From: Bacillota bacterium
Lineage (GTDB): Bacteria; Bacillota; Clostridia; Lachnospirales; Lachnospiraceae
Direction of reading: 5' to 3'
Assembly (NCBI GenBank): GCA_023439505.1
Contig: JAEXNR010000037.1
Location: 186,001 to 250,000, forward strand
DNA length: 64,000 nt
Within the stretch, counting starts at the first letter, position 1. Every line of letters begins with the position of its first letter. A program made the position numbers and the translations under genes. Below are positions 54,663 to 63,047 of this stretch, piece after piece. The notes below the pieces were generated by a model that was not told the DNA's origin, searched no databases, and saw only the letters and a list, made by a program, of their open reading frames with translations.

Positions 54663-54744
54663 TCACATCAGCGGTTTTCTGTATAAAGCTTAGAGCAGAA
54701 TCAGTTGGAACTAAGATGAGCGATATGTGAGGCTGCTGATGTGA
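54663..54744 (+). repeat. Long-range inverted repeat between binding protein and permease genes
   Basis: TCACATCAGC (54663-54672) and GCTGATGTGA (54735-54744) are exact complements, 62 bases apart. No T-run follows; probably an mRNA 3'-stabilising structure. Confidence 0.68.
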
Positions 54745-54830
54745 TGTAGTATCATTTTTAGAGAGAGAAAGAGAAAATAGTTTCGTATTCAATCAAAATA
54801 GAATTTGCAGCATCTGGAAGGAGGGTTCCT

Positions 54831-55679
54831 ATGGAAGAAACGAAAACAATGAAAAGAAAAATTCAGACAGGATGGTTTTTGTTAATACCGCCGGCAATTT
54901 TTTTGATCGTTTTCTTCTTTATACCGTTGCTTAGAATATTTAAAATCAGTATCACCGATGCAGATGGACATATTTCTTTCAGTGCCTATCTTCAGTTTTT
55001 TCAAACAAGTATTTATTTTAAGGTAATGCTGTTAACCTTTAAGGTCAGCTTTTTTGTAACTCTGTTTTGCCTTATCTTAGGTTATCCCGTGGCCTATACT
55101 ATGGCGAAGAGCTCAAAAAGGGTAAGCAGTTTAATTATGATTGCGGTTATGATTCCATTCTGGACCAGTCTTTTGGTAAGAACCTACGCATGGATGATCT
55201 TACTACAGACGGACGGAGTGATTAACAATATATTATTAAATATCGGACTGATCGATGCCCCCCTTCGTTTATTCAAAAATTCCATCGGAGTCTATATCGG
55301 TATGACCCATATCTTACTTCCCTATATGATTTTGTCTCTATATCCGGTCATGGCATCCATTGATAATAACTATGTGGCTGCCGCAAGAAATCTGGGGGCA
55401 AATAAAGTCGTTGCATTCTTTAAGGTTTATTTCCCTTTGAGTATTCAGGGAATAGCAGCAGGTACCATACTGGTATTCGTTATGGGAATCGGTTACTTTA
55501 TCACACCATCCTTGTTGGGCGGATCCGGTGATACGATGATCTCACAGATGATTCAGATTCAGGTCAGTAAACTTCTCAACTGGCAGTTTGCCTCAGCGGT
55601 GTCCATTATTTTATTTGTGATCAGTATGGTGATTCTTTATGCATCCAAGAAGTTGATGAAGGTTGAAAAGCTCTGGTAA
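54831..55679 (+). CDS. Polyamine-type ABC permease (PotB-like)
   Basis: 282 residues behind GGAGG. Six membrane helices; the ATPase-docking EAA loop reads NYVAAARNLGANKVVAFFK and the region GIGYFITPSLLGGSGDTM is typical of PotB subunits. It overlaps no gene; the stop is 13 bases before the PotC-like start. Confidence 0.93.
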   Translation: MEETKTMKRKIQTGWFLLIPPAIFLIVFFFIPLLRIFKISITDADGHISFSAYLQFFQTSIYFKVMLLTFKVSFFVTLFCLILGYPVAYTMAKSSKRVSSLIMIAVMIPFWTSLLVRTYAWMILLQTDGVINNILLNIGLIDAPLRLFKNSIGVYIGMTHILLPYMILSLYPVMASIDNNYVAAARNLGANKVVAFFKVYFPLSIQGIAAGTILVFVMGIGYFITPSLLGGSGDTMISQMIQIQVSKLLNWQFASAVSIILFVISMVILYASKKLMKVEKLW

Positions 55680-55692
55680 AGGGGGAAATGAT

Positions 55693-56487
55693 ATGCTTAG
55701 ATTTATCACAATTTTAATTATTCTATTTTTATTACTGCCGATTATTATTATCATACCAATGTCATTCAATGCTTCCAAATATATGGTATTTCCGCCGACC
55801 GGATTTTCAATGCAGTGGTACGATTCCTTTTTCCACAGCAGACAGTGGACGCAGGCACTGCTAAACAGTCTTCAGATTGGTATTATTACAACCATACTGT
55901 CTTTGATCCTCGGCATCTTAGTCGCAGAAGGAATCTATAAGACAGAATTCAAGGGCAAGGATATTGTAACGGAACTTTTCATGATGCCCATGTTAATTCC
56001 GGCTATCATTGTCGGTATTGCAATGTTTCGCTTTGAATCAGATCTTGCATTAAACGGAAAGATCATTGGTCTTGTGATTGCTCATACGGTACTTGCCGTA
56101 CCCTTTGTCGTTCGGACCGTGCTTGCAAGTCTGGCAGGAATGAATCCCAACTATGAGATGGCAGCTCAAAATCTTGGAGCGAATAAAGTCCAGACATTCA
56201 TGAAAGTTACACTGCCAATCATCAAACCGGCAGTATTCTCCGGTGCCATGTTTGCATTTGCCACCTCCTTTGACGAGGTTGTTGTATCTCAGTTCTTATG
56301 TGGTATCAGGGTGAAAACGTTGCCCAAGGTAATGTGGGATGGACTGAATCAACAGCTTGATCCCACCATCACATCCATTGCTTCCATTATGGTAACAGCG
56401 ATTTCAGCGATTATGGTAATTGCCAATTCCAAAGAAATCTTTGCAAGAAGCAGGCGTATAAAGGAAGAAGAGCTTCCGGAAGAATAG
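55693..56487 (+). CDS. Polyamine-type ABC permease (PotC-like)
   Basis: 264 residues from ATG 55693 behind AAAGGGGG. Six membrane helices; EAA loop NYEMAAQNLGANKVQTFMK, then SFDEVVVSQFLCG, characteristic of PotC. It forms the channel with the preceding subunit. The aminotransferase gene follows after 30 bases, linking import to catabolism. Confidence 0.93.
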   Translation: MLRFITILIILFLLLPIIIIIPMSFNASKYMVFPPTGFSMQWYDSFFHSRQWTQALLNSLQIGIITTILSLILGILVAEGIYKTEFKGKDIVTELFMMPMLIPAIIVGIAMFRFESDLALNGKIIGLVIAHTVLAVPFVVRTVLASLAGMNPNYEMAAQNLGANKVQTFMKVTLPIIKPAVFSGAMFAFATSFDEVVVSQFLCGIRVKTLPKVMWDGLNQQLDPTITSIASIMVTAISAIMVIANSKEIFARSRRIKEEELPEE

Positions 56488-56517
56488 AAAGTTTTGATTA
56501 AGAAAGGTGACGACGTT

Positions 56518-57777
56518 ATGTATCTTAATAACTCTAATATAACAAAGCAGGATATCATCGAGATAAGCAACCGGTATTGGAATCCCAGCAAAACGCAGGA
56601 ATGGCAGAAGCGGGGAATCGATTTGATCATTGGTAAGAGGGAAGGGTATTACTTCTGGGATATGGAAGGCAATCAATATATGGATATCCATATCAATGGC
56701 GGTACCTATAATCTCGGACACAGAAATCCGGAAGTCATTCAGGCGCTGATACAGGCAACGGCAGAGCTGGATGTGGGCAATCATCATTTTCCGGCAATTA
56801 CAAGAGCCCTTCTTGCCGAGCAATTGGCAAAATTATCGCCGGAGGGACTGGAGTATACCGTTTACGCCACAGGTGGCGGTGAAGCGGTGGATGTAGCAAT
56901 TAAGTCAGCCAGATATGCCACAGGAAGAAAGAAGGTAGTGTCCATTCAGGGCTGCTATCATGGGCATACAGGATTGTCGGTATCCACAGGAGATAGTGTA
57001 TTTAAGACACCCTTTCTCTGTGAGGGAGAGGCAGGGGCTTTTGCCCAGGTGCCGCTGAATGATATTGAGGCAATGGAGGCTGAATTAAAAAAAGAAGATA
57101 CGGCATGTGTCATCATAGAGACCATCCTGGCAACCTACGGATTTCCAATTCCTGATACCGGATATCTGAAAAAAGTAAAGGAATTATGTGAAACCTATGG
57201 TGCCCTCTATATTGCAGACGAAGTACAGACGGGACTGATGCGAACAGGAACGCTTTGGGCAGTGGAGCAGGAAGGCTTCATCCCGGATATGATCGTTACC
57301 GGCAAAGGTTTTAGCGGCGGTATTTATCCGATTGCTGCTGTGATCATGAATGCAAAAGCCGGCAAATGGCTCTTTGAAATTGGCAGAATGCATGGCTCTA
57401 CCTGCGGGGGATCAGAGCTTGGGTGCGCTGTGGCAATGAAGGTATTGGAGATCTCCACGCGTGAGGAGACCGTTGCGCTGGTTAAGAAGAATGAGGCATA
57501 CCTGAACCAAAAAGTTGAGGAATTTAAAGATAAATTTAATGGCTTCTTAAAGGGATATACGCAAAGAGGCGTAATTATGGGATTGGAATTTGATTGTCAG
57601 GATGCCTCGGTATCTGTTGGCAAACCATTATATGATCATGGAGTCTGGGCGCACAATTCAAGATTACGTCCGAACATCCTCCAGTTTAAGCTGGGACTTT
57701 TGTGTGATGATGCATATCTGGAGGAATTATTTGAGAAGATGGAACGCGGAATTGGGGCAGCGGCTGCTGCAAGATAA
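56518..57777 (+). CDS. Class III PLP-dependent aminotransferase
   Basis: 419 residues from ATG 56518. PLP site: ATGGGEAVDVAIKSAR (phosphate), GCYHGHTG, IADEVQTGLMRTG (Asp for the pyridine N) and the Schiff-base Lys in VTGKGFSGG. Omega-aminotransferases of this class act on putrescine, GABA, or beta-alanine, and some relatives are phospho-lyases acting on phosphorylated amino alcohols. The last possibility gains weight because an APH-type kinase is encoded two genes on. Substrate undecided. Confidence 0.93.
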   Translation: MYLNNSNITKQDIIEISNRYWNPSKTQEWQKRGIDLIIGKREGYYFWDMEGNQYMDIHINGGTYNLGHRNPEVIQALIQATAELDVGNHHFPAITRALLAEQLAKLSPEGLEYTVYATGGGEAVDVAIKSARYATGRKKVVSIQGCYHGHTGLSVSTGDSVFKTPFLCEGEAGAFAQVPLNDIEAMEAELKKEDTACVIIETILATYGFPIPDTGYLKKVKELCETYGALYIADEVQTGLMRTGTLWAVEQEGFIPDMIVTGKGFSGGIYPIAAVIMNAKAGKWLFEIGRMHGSTCGGSELGCAVAMKVLEISTREETVALVKKNEAYLNQKVEEFKDKFNGFLKGYTQRGVIMGLEFDCQDASVSVGKPLYDHGVWAHNSRLRPNILQFKLGLLCDDAYLEELFEKMERGIGAAAAAR

Positions 57778-57879
57778 GGTAAGTTTAATTGTTTGGCAGA
57801 ACATACGAATGTTTGCTTATATGCCGGTGGATACCTTGATTTGCGGTTTGTGACAAAGTAACTTAAAGGGGATGATGCT

Positions 57880-58665
57880 ATGGGAAAGCTGGATAAGAGA
57901 ATCGCTTTTGTAACAGGTGCGGCGATGGGAAATGGAAGAGGAATCGCTGAAAGTCTGTGCCTGGAAGGTGCAATAGTAATCCTTGCGGACAAGTCGGAGC
58001 TGGTATTTGATACGGCTAAGGAACTGGGGGAGACGGCAGTTCCATATCTTGTGGATATTACGGATGGTGACGCTGTTTGTGCCTGTATAGAAGATGTCGT
58101 CACAAAATTCGGGAAGATAGATATCCTGATCAATAATGCGGGGATCGCCCGGTTCTCTAAAATGACAGACATGACGGAGCAGCTTTTTGATCTTCATTAT
58201 CAGATTAATGTAAAAGGAGCCTGGAATTGTACCAAGGCGGTATTGCCCGGTATGATGACACGTAGATATGGGCGTATCATCAATATGTCCTCTGTTACAG
58301 GACCATATGTGGCAGATCCGGGAGAAGTAGCTTATGCAGTCTCCAAAGCGGCTTTAATAGGATTTACGAAAGCCCTTGCTGTTGAGGTTGCGTCCGAAAA
58401 TATAACGGTCAATGCCATTTGTCCCGGTTATATTCTCACTCCAATGGTAATGCATAGTGCGAAGGAATCCAATCCGGAAAACCCTCAGGCTGTCATTGAC
58501 GGTATTGCGGCAGGGATTCCCATGAAGCGTCTTGGAACTACCAGAAACATTGGTGACCTGGCGGTATTTTTGGCAGGCAATGAGGCGGAATATATTACCG
58601 GACAGGATTTTGTGATCGATGGAGGGAATCTGCTCCCGGAAACCAATGCCATGGGCTTAAAATAA
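57880..58665 (+). CDS. Short-chain dehydrogenase/reductase
   Basis: 261 residues behind AAAGGGG. Cofactor motif TGAAMGNGRGIAE (a TGxxxGxG variant), NNAG, catalytic Ser in NMSSVTG, YAVSK (Tyr and Lys) and the C-terminal ITGQDFVIDGG. An NAD(P)-dependent alcohol or carbonyl oxidoreductase. In this operon it may oxidise or reduce the carbonyl made by the aminotransferase. Confidence 0.93.
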   Translation: MGKLDKRIAFVTGAAMGNGRGIAESLCLEGAIVILADKSELVFDTAKELGETAVPYLVDITDGDAVCACIEDVVTKFGKIDILINNAGIARFSKMTDMTEQLFDLHYQINVKGAWNCTKAVLPGMMTRRYGRIINMSSVTGPYVADPGEVAYAVSKAALIGFTKALAVEVASENITVNAICPGYILTPMVMHSAKESNPENPQAVIDGIAAGIPMKRLGTTRNIGDLAVFLAGNEAEYITGQDFVIDGGNLLPETNAMGLK

Positions 58666-58766
58666 TCAAAACATAATGGTAAGATTTCGTCTGCAGATTG
58701 TGCGACTGTCCAACTCGCAGGCAAAGGCAGAAATCGTGCTTTGGAAAGGGCAGGGTAATAGTGTAT

Positions 58767-59762
58767 ATGACGGATGAGTTACTGGAAACCATAGGAGCGC
58801 AATTGCCGGTCATTTACCCCCTTACTGCAAAACTTGGGGTTAAGGCTTTGAATTACTCCGAAAACCGTATTTATCTCATTCAGGAAATGGATTCTGAAAT
58901 AAAATATATTTTGCGGGTGCATCGTCCCGGTTATCATACGAAAGAAGAGTTTGAGGGTGAGCTGCTTTGGATGAAGGAAATATCAGAGCAGACGGATATT
59001 ATTCTTCCGGGGGTTTATCAAGGGATCAATCGGGAATATCTTCAATCTATTTCGACGAAGAACGGAGAGGCTTTCACATGTATCCTTTTTTCCTATCTCA
59101 AAGGCCATACCCTTGGAAGTCTGGAAGAAAATGAACGGATGGTACAGTTAAAGCAAGTAGGAAGAATTCTTGCCAAACTTCATAATCAGTCACAAAACAG
59201 GGATGATACGGCAAAAATTGTTCGTTTCTCCTGGGATGTGGAGGATCTGCTGGGGGAGAAGGCCAGATGGGGTGATTGGAGAGATTATTCGTATCTGAAG
59301 CCCGAGCAGAAGGAAATATTTGCGGATGCGGAGCGAATTATCCTTCAAAGAGTCAAGAATTTTGGCAGGACACCGGAGCACTTTGGTTTAATTCACAGCG
59401 ACATTCATTCCACGAATCTCATCATCCATGAGGATAAGATACAGCTGATTGATTTTGATGACTGTGGGTATGGCTGGTATCTCTATGATATTGGCTGCAG
59501 TTTGGTAAAATACCCCTTTATTGACGGCTTGACTGAGGCAATTCTGGAGGGATATGAGTCGGTTCGTCCTCTGACACAGGAAGAAAAGGAAGCGTTACCC
59601 ACATTTTTACTGCTGCGAAGAATCGTTCGGTTTGCCTGGCTTGCAGGTCATGCGGACAGTGATACGGCAGGCACTGTTACAGGAGATTACCTTTTGGAGA
59701 CCGTCAGAATGGCAGAGAGATATTGTGAGGAACATCGTAACCGGGTTGTGACTTGCTATTAA
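58767..59762 (+). CDS. APH-family small-molecule kinase
   Basis: 331 residues from ATG 58767 (GTG 58761 possible). Protein-kinase-like APH fold: catalytic loop LIHSDIHSTNLI (HxDxxxxN) and the metal Asp in LIDFDDCGYG. The family includes choline, homoserine (ThrB2) and hydroxylysine kinases. As the last gene of an amine transporter/aminotransferase operon it more likely phosphorylates a metabolite (an amino alcohol) than an antibiotic. Terminator follows. Confidence 0.88.
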   Translation: MTDELLETIGAQLPVIYPLTAKLGVKALNYSENRIYLIQEMDSEIKYILRVHRPGYHTKEEFEGELLWMKEISEQTDIILPGVYQGINREYLQSISTKNGEAFTCILFSYLKGHTLGSLEENERMVQLKQVGRILAKLHNQSQNRDDTAKIVRFSWDVEDLLGEKARWGDWRDYSYLKPEQKEIFADAERIILQRVKNFGRTPEHFGLIHSDIHSTNLIIHEDKIQLIDFDDCGYGWYLYDIGCSLVKYPFIDGLTEAILEGYESVRPLTQEEKEALPTFLLLRRIVRFAWLAGHADSDTAGTVTGDYLLETVRMAERYCEEHRNRVVTCY

Positions 59763-59827
59763 AACAAGATAATTCGTTACATAGGATAAAAGATAATTTA
59801 CAATTATTTTACGAAGAGAAAACAAGG

Positions 59828-59894
59828 AAAAGGCTGTTTCAACTATAATAGCAAGAGCCAGGTGAGTACTTGCCATTACGTTGAAACAGCCTTT
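59828..59894. terminator. Bidirectional terminator between the kinase and anti-sigma genes
   Basis: AAAGGCTGTTTCAAC (59828-59842) and GTTGAAACAGCCTTT (59880-59894) are perfect 15-base complements, 37 bases apart, between convergent genes. Confidence 0.85.
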
Positions 59895-59905
59895 GATATC
59901 TTATT

Positions 59906-61225
59906 CTATGGATTGATATTTGCCGGAATCTCAAAGCTCCAGGGTCCCTTTAATATGGTATACAGCTTCTCGAATTTTAGTTTTAATTTCTTCTGCTTTG
60001 GATTTACATAAAATTCAAAGAAATCGGAGGTGTTCTGATCTGTCAGATTCCAGTGGTAATAATCCAACTTCATTTTTTCCATATCAACCATAAGATAGTT
60101 GATATTCTCCGGAGCCTCCTCTCTGTAATGTGTATCAATAAAGACAGTAACAAGATCGCCCTTCCTTATGATTTTGGTGATGGTAAGAGGAAAGCCCGTG
60201 ATACTTAGTTCCTGATTTACAATCGTTTCTCCTTCCTGTGGCATAGGCAGGGTGAGTTCGTTATCCGCAGGATAAACCAGAGTTAGCTTTGGAATCTGTA
60301 TGAAGCAGGTGGCTGTATCGTCTTTTGGTGTAAAGGCGAAGCTTGATAACACACCCATATAACTCGCAGTACGAATCAGATCATAATTCCTGCCAAGTTG
60401 ATCATGGATAGAAATGCCAAATTGAGCGTGACCTTCTAAATCACAGGTACCATATAAAGATACAGCACTTCGATTTGTCTGATGTTGTACAAGATCGAAA
60501 TGGATCTGCTGATCCAGCTGATAAGGTACCAAAGTCAGACCAAACGAATTCTTAATATCGGTAGGTCCCATCTGAGAATAATCTTCAAACTGCTCCGCCT
60601 TGGTCAAGGTAATGGGGATATAATCCGTATCCGTCACATAAAGGTCAAATTGCATGATATCCTCCGGAAGGGAATAGAAATAATAAACACCGATGTGCGT
60701 GCTTCGGGTAGAACTTGTTGAACGGTAGGTTTCGTCCCCGGACTTGATGGTAAATCCGGAAGAGGGGAGAGGTGTTGTGCCGGAGTAACGAATACTTAAG
60801 ACCTCGGGGGTCCTGATGATTGATTCGATGGTTAAGCTACGGTTGCCATTTTCATAGGTCACTGGTTTTGCCAGAATATAGGTATCTTCTCCCTGTTCTA
60901 CATCAGCTTTGCCAAGACCGGGAATAAAATATAATTTCTTTGCGATTTCGGCAAGCGCCTTATTGCCGATGGGTGTAAACAGGGAAAGGAACACACAGAC
61001 TAGAATACCTGCCGCCAAAATACCGATTGCCCTTCCGGAATGTCCGCGAGATTGATTAAGTTTTGCCAGGACATTTTCTTTGAGTTTGATCTGCCTGATG
61101 GGAGTAAGTGAAAAAACCTCTTCTGCAGGAGTTTTGGTGGTATCCGTCAGATTATCATCATTCAAAATATCGTCATAGGATATTTCCTCCAGGTAGGACA
61201 TGATGGTTTTATCTTGTTTCTTCAT
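59906..61225 (-). CDS. Membrane anti-sigma-like protein
   Basis: 439 residues from ATG 61225 behind AAGGAGG. A cytoplasmic N-terminus of about 80 residues (SYLEEISYDDILND), one membrane helix (GILAAGILVCVFLSLFTPI), and a large external domain with beta-rich sequence. It overlaps the preceding ECF sigma gene by 17 bases, the same overlap seen in the 23 kb pair. Probably sequesters that sigma factor. Confidence 0.78.
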   Translation of the reverse strand: MKKQDKTIMSYLEEISYDDILNDDNLTDTTKTPAEEVFSLTPIRQIKLKENVLAKLNQSRGHSGRAIGILAAGILVCVFLSLFTPIGNKALAEIAKKLYFIPGLGKADVEQGEDTYILAKPVTYENGNRSLTIESIIRTPEVLSIRYSGTTPLPSSGFTIKSGDETYRSTSSTRSTHIGVYYFYSLPEDIMQFDLYVTDTDYIPITLTKAEQFEDYSQMGPTDIKNSFGLTLVPYQLDQQIHFDLVQHQTNRSAVSLYGTCDLEGHAQFGISIHDQLGRNYDLIRTASYMGVLSSFAFTPKDDTATCFIQIPKLTLVYPADNELTLPMPQEGETIVNQELSITGFPLTITKIIRKGDLVTVFIDTHYREEAPENINYLMVDMEKMKLDYYHWNLTDQNTSDFFEFYVNPKQKKLKLKFEKLYTILKGPWSFEIPANINP

Positions 61226-61787
61226 CTGAAACACCTCCTTCTTTTGACTTTAAAACGTCTTTTAAGTACTTTCTGCCTCTCCATAATCGGTTATCGATTG
61301 CCTGTCGGCTTAATTTCATGATATCTTTAATTTCATTAAAGCTCTGTTCCAGGAGATACCTTCTGATGAAAATCTCTCGGTCCACCTCATTCAGATTATT
61401 CATGGCGTTTAGAATTTGACTGGTGCCCTCCCGGATCAAAAAGGCATCTTCCGGACTCTGTTCTGAGGATAGCTGTGATTCATCCAGTTCAGTTTGCACT
61501 AAATTTTTTTGAAGCAGTTGTTTTCTTGTCAAGGCCTTATATTTACACAGGACCAGGATCCAGGTTTTGAATGTCCCTCTATCAGGATTATATTTATCGA
61601 TTTCCTCCCAGACAGCCAGAAAAGTGTCCTGAACACATTCTTCAATATCCTCCTCAGATGCGATGACATAAAGAATACTTTTGGCAAGATGATAAACAGA
61701 ATTCATATAAAGATCCATCACCTTTGCCAGTGCATCAGATTTTCGTTTTTTGATTTCATTGATCATAAGAACAATTTCCGGTTCCAT
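61209..61787 (-). CDS. ECF-type RNA polymerase sigma factor
   Basis: 192 residues. Region 2: SEEDIEECVQDTFLAVWEEI and the promoter-melting segment DRGTFKTWILVLCKYKA; region 4: LNEVDREIFIRRYLLEQSFNEI and helix SRQAIDNRLWRGRKYLK. Translationally linked to the membrane anti-sigma-like gene. It is not closely similar to the sigma factor at 23174. Confidence 0.93.
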   Translation of the reverse strand: MEPEIVLMINEIKKRKSDALAKVMDLYMNSVYHLAKSILYVIASEEDIEECVQDTFLAVWEEIDKYNPDRGTFKTWILVLCKYKALTRKQLLQKNLVQTELDESQLSSEQSPEDAFLIREGTSQILNAMNNLNEVDREIFIRRYLLEQSFNEIKDIMKLSRQAIDNRLWRGRKYLKDVLKSKEGGVSDEETR

Positions 61788-62157
61788 CAGTCGTCCCCCG
61801 TTACAATTTTGTTACTTGCGTTGTTATATTCATTACTACAGTATTGGGATTACAAATCTCCCATAAAAAATAATTTTTATTTAAAAAGTTAGTAATGAGC
61901 TATCTGGTCGGCCATTTTCGGGAAAGGGAAGACCGAGATTCGCAGTAAGGATTGGATAATACAAGAATTATAGCAAATGACAGGAAGAATTGGTATCAGA
62001 AATCCCGGAATAAGGATGTATATGCCTTGACAATATGTGATAATTGCATTAATATATAATATACTTACCTGATATACCAGTATCTCAGGAAGGTTGTTAA
62101 TTAAAATGTATTCAAGAATTATTTCTATCGAGTACAACCTGATACATTATCCCATCA
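61788..62157. other. Divergent intergenic region between sigma gene and ssrA
   Basis: About 370 bases. It holds the tmRNA promoter (62027-62055) and a 5' leader of about 95 bases with a small hairpin (CTGATATACCAGTATCTCAG). No gene supported. The sigma promoter on the minus strand was not identified. Confidence 0.55.
62027..62055 (+). promoter_or_regulatory. Promoter of ssrA
   Basis: TTGACA (62027-62032), 17 bases, TAATAT (62050-62055). The transcript would start near 62062, about 95 bases before mature tmRNA. Confidence 0.72.
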
Positions 62158-62525
62158 GGGGATGTAAAGGTTTCGACAGGGCTTTTATACTCAATTGTAA
62201 GCATGTAGTAGCTGAGGAAACTACTTAAAAAGTTCTCACAAAAAATAATTAACAACAATAATAGCGCTTTAGTAGCAGCCTAAGTCTACTGCCAGAGGAA
62301 TCTGGTTAAACTCTTATGAAACGTCCTCTACTACTAAAACATAAGGGTCAACGAAAGTAGATAAGCAAGTCTGTAAAAACTGTTATACAGTCTTGACGAA
62401 AAATGATACAGTCCACGATGAGAGGTTTGCTTGTTTTAACAGCTGAGTGGTACTAAAAACAAGATAAACATGTAGAAAGCATTGATGCGAGGTTTTGGAC
62501 ACGGGTTCGATTCCCGTCATCTCCA
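62158..62525 (+). ncRNA. ssrA: tmRNA
   Basis: Transfer-messenger RNA that rescues stalled ribosomes with SmpB. The 5' end GGGGATGTAAAGGTTTCGAC is the usual tmRNA start and pairs with CATCTCC (62518-62524); the T arm GGTTCGATTCCCG and acceptor complete the tRNA-like domain. The tag frame ends ...NNNNSALVAA with TAA at 62281-62283, consistent with tmRNA tags that end in AA. The resume codon was not determined. The 3' CCA is not encoded. Confidence 0.96.
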
Positions 62526-62529
62526 TTAC

Positions 62530-62563
62530 AAGAGTCTTGATTGATCAGGGCTCTTTTTGTTTT
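62530..62563 (+). terminator. Terminator of ssrA
   Basis: AAGAGTCTTGA (62530-62540) pairs with TCAGGGCTCTT (62545-62555; G-U pairs), followed by TTTTGTTTTG. Confidence 0.87.
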
Positions 62564-62661
62564 GTGTTGCATTTCGTGCTGCCATATCGGCTTGTGCAGT
62601 ATCTTCTTATGAAATTTATCATGGTGAAATCTATCATGAATATTTTCATTTCATCTATATC

Positions 62662-62690
62662 TTGTATTAATTCAATATTCGTGCTATAAT
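62662..62690 (+). promoter_or_regulatory. Promoter of tRNA-Ala
   Basis: TTGTAT (62662-62667), 17 bases, TATAAT (62685-62690), 11 bases before the tRNA. Confidence 0.8.
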
Positions 62691-62701
62691 CCTAGTTATT
62701 C

Positions 62702-62774
62702 GGGGATATAGCTCAGATGGGAGAGCGCCTGCATGGCATGCAGGAGGCCGTGGGTTCGAGTCCCATTATCTCCA
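62702..62774 (+). tRNA. tRNA-Ala (anticodon GGC)
   Basis: 73 bases. Acceptor GGGGATA/TATCTCC, D arm GCTCAGATGGGAGAGC, anticodon stem CCTGC/GCAGG around ATGGCAT (anticodon GGC), T arm GTGGGTTCGAGTCCCAT. Discriminator A; CCA is not encoded. Confidence 0.97.
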
Positions 62775-62892
62775 CTAAAAGATAAGCCGCAGGCATGAAA
62801 GCTTGTGGTTGAATTGTAACTGATAGAAGAGGGATATGAAATGTGTAATATGATTTTGAAGGAAAACAACAGAGACATTAGAACGTACTTAT

Positions 62893-62930
62893 AAAAAGCG
62901 ATTAAGTAAAAATACTTAGTCGCTTTTTAT
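62893..62930. terminator. Bidirectional terminator after the tRNA region
   Basis: AAAAAGCGATTAAGTA (62893-62908) pairs with TACTTAGTCGCTTTTT (62913-62928; one G-U), with A/T runs on both sides. It lies between the tRNA and the convergent minus-strand gene. Confidence 0.88.
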
Positions 62931-63047
62931 TTTCTGTATATCAAACGAAGCTAAACTACTCTTACCGGATCGGGAACAGGAACTTGCCTACTCTGTACAG
63001 GGTACTCAATTCGGTATTAGAAATTATTAATTAAAAATAGTGCAAAA

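Noticed and set aside
58767..59762. APH-type kinase as an antibiotic resistance gene
   Set aside because: The fold is shared with metabolic kinases and the gene is embedded in an amine transport and catabolic operon; nothing specific to aminoglycoside enzymes was seen.
62500..62525. tmRNA 3' end as an integration site
   Set aside because: No integrase, no repeated copy of the 3' end, and the accessory block lies upstream rather than downstream of ssrA. Similarity to the tRNA-Ala T arm reflects shared tRNA structure.
62841..62894. 17-codon frame after tRNA-Ala (MCNMILKENNRDIRTYL)
   Set aside because: A weak ribosome binding site and no support beyond an open frame; its stop lies in the following terminator stem.
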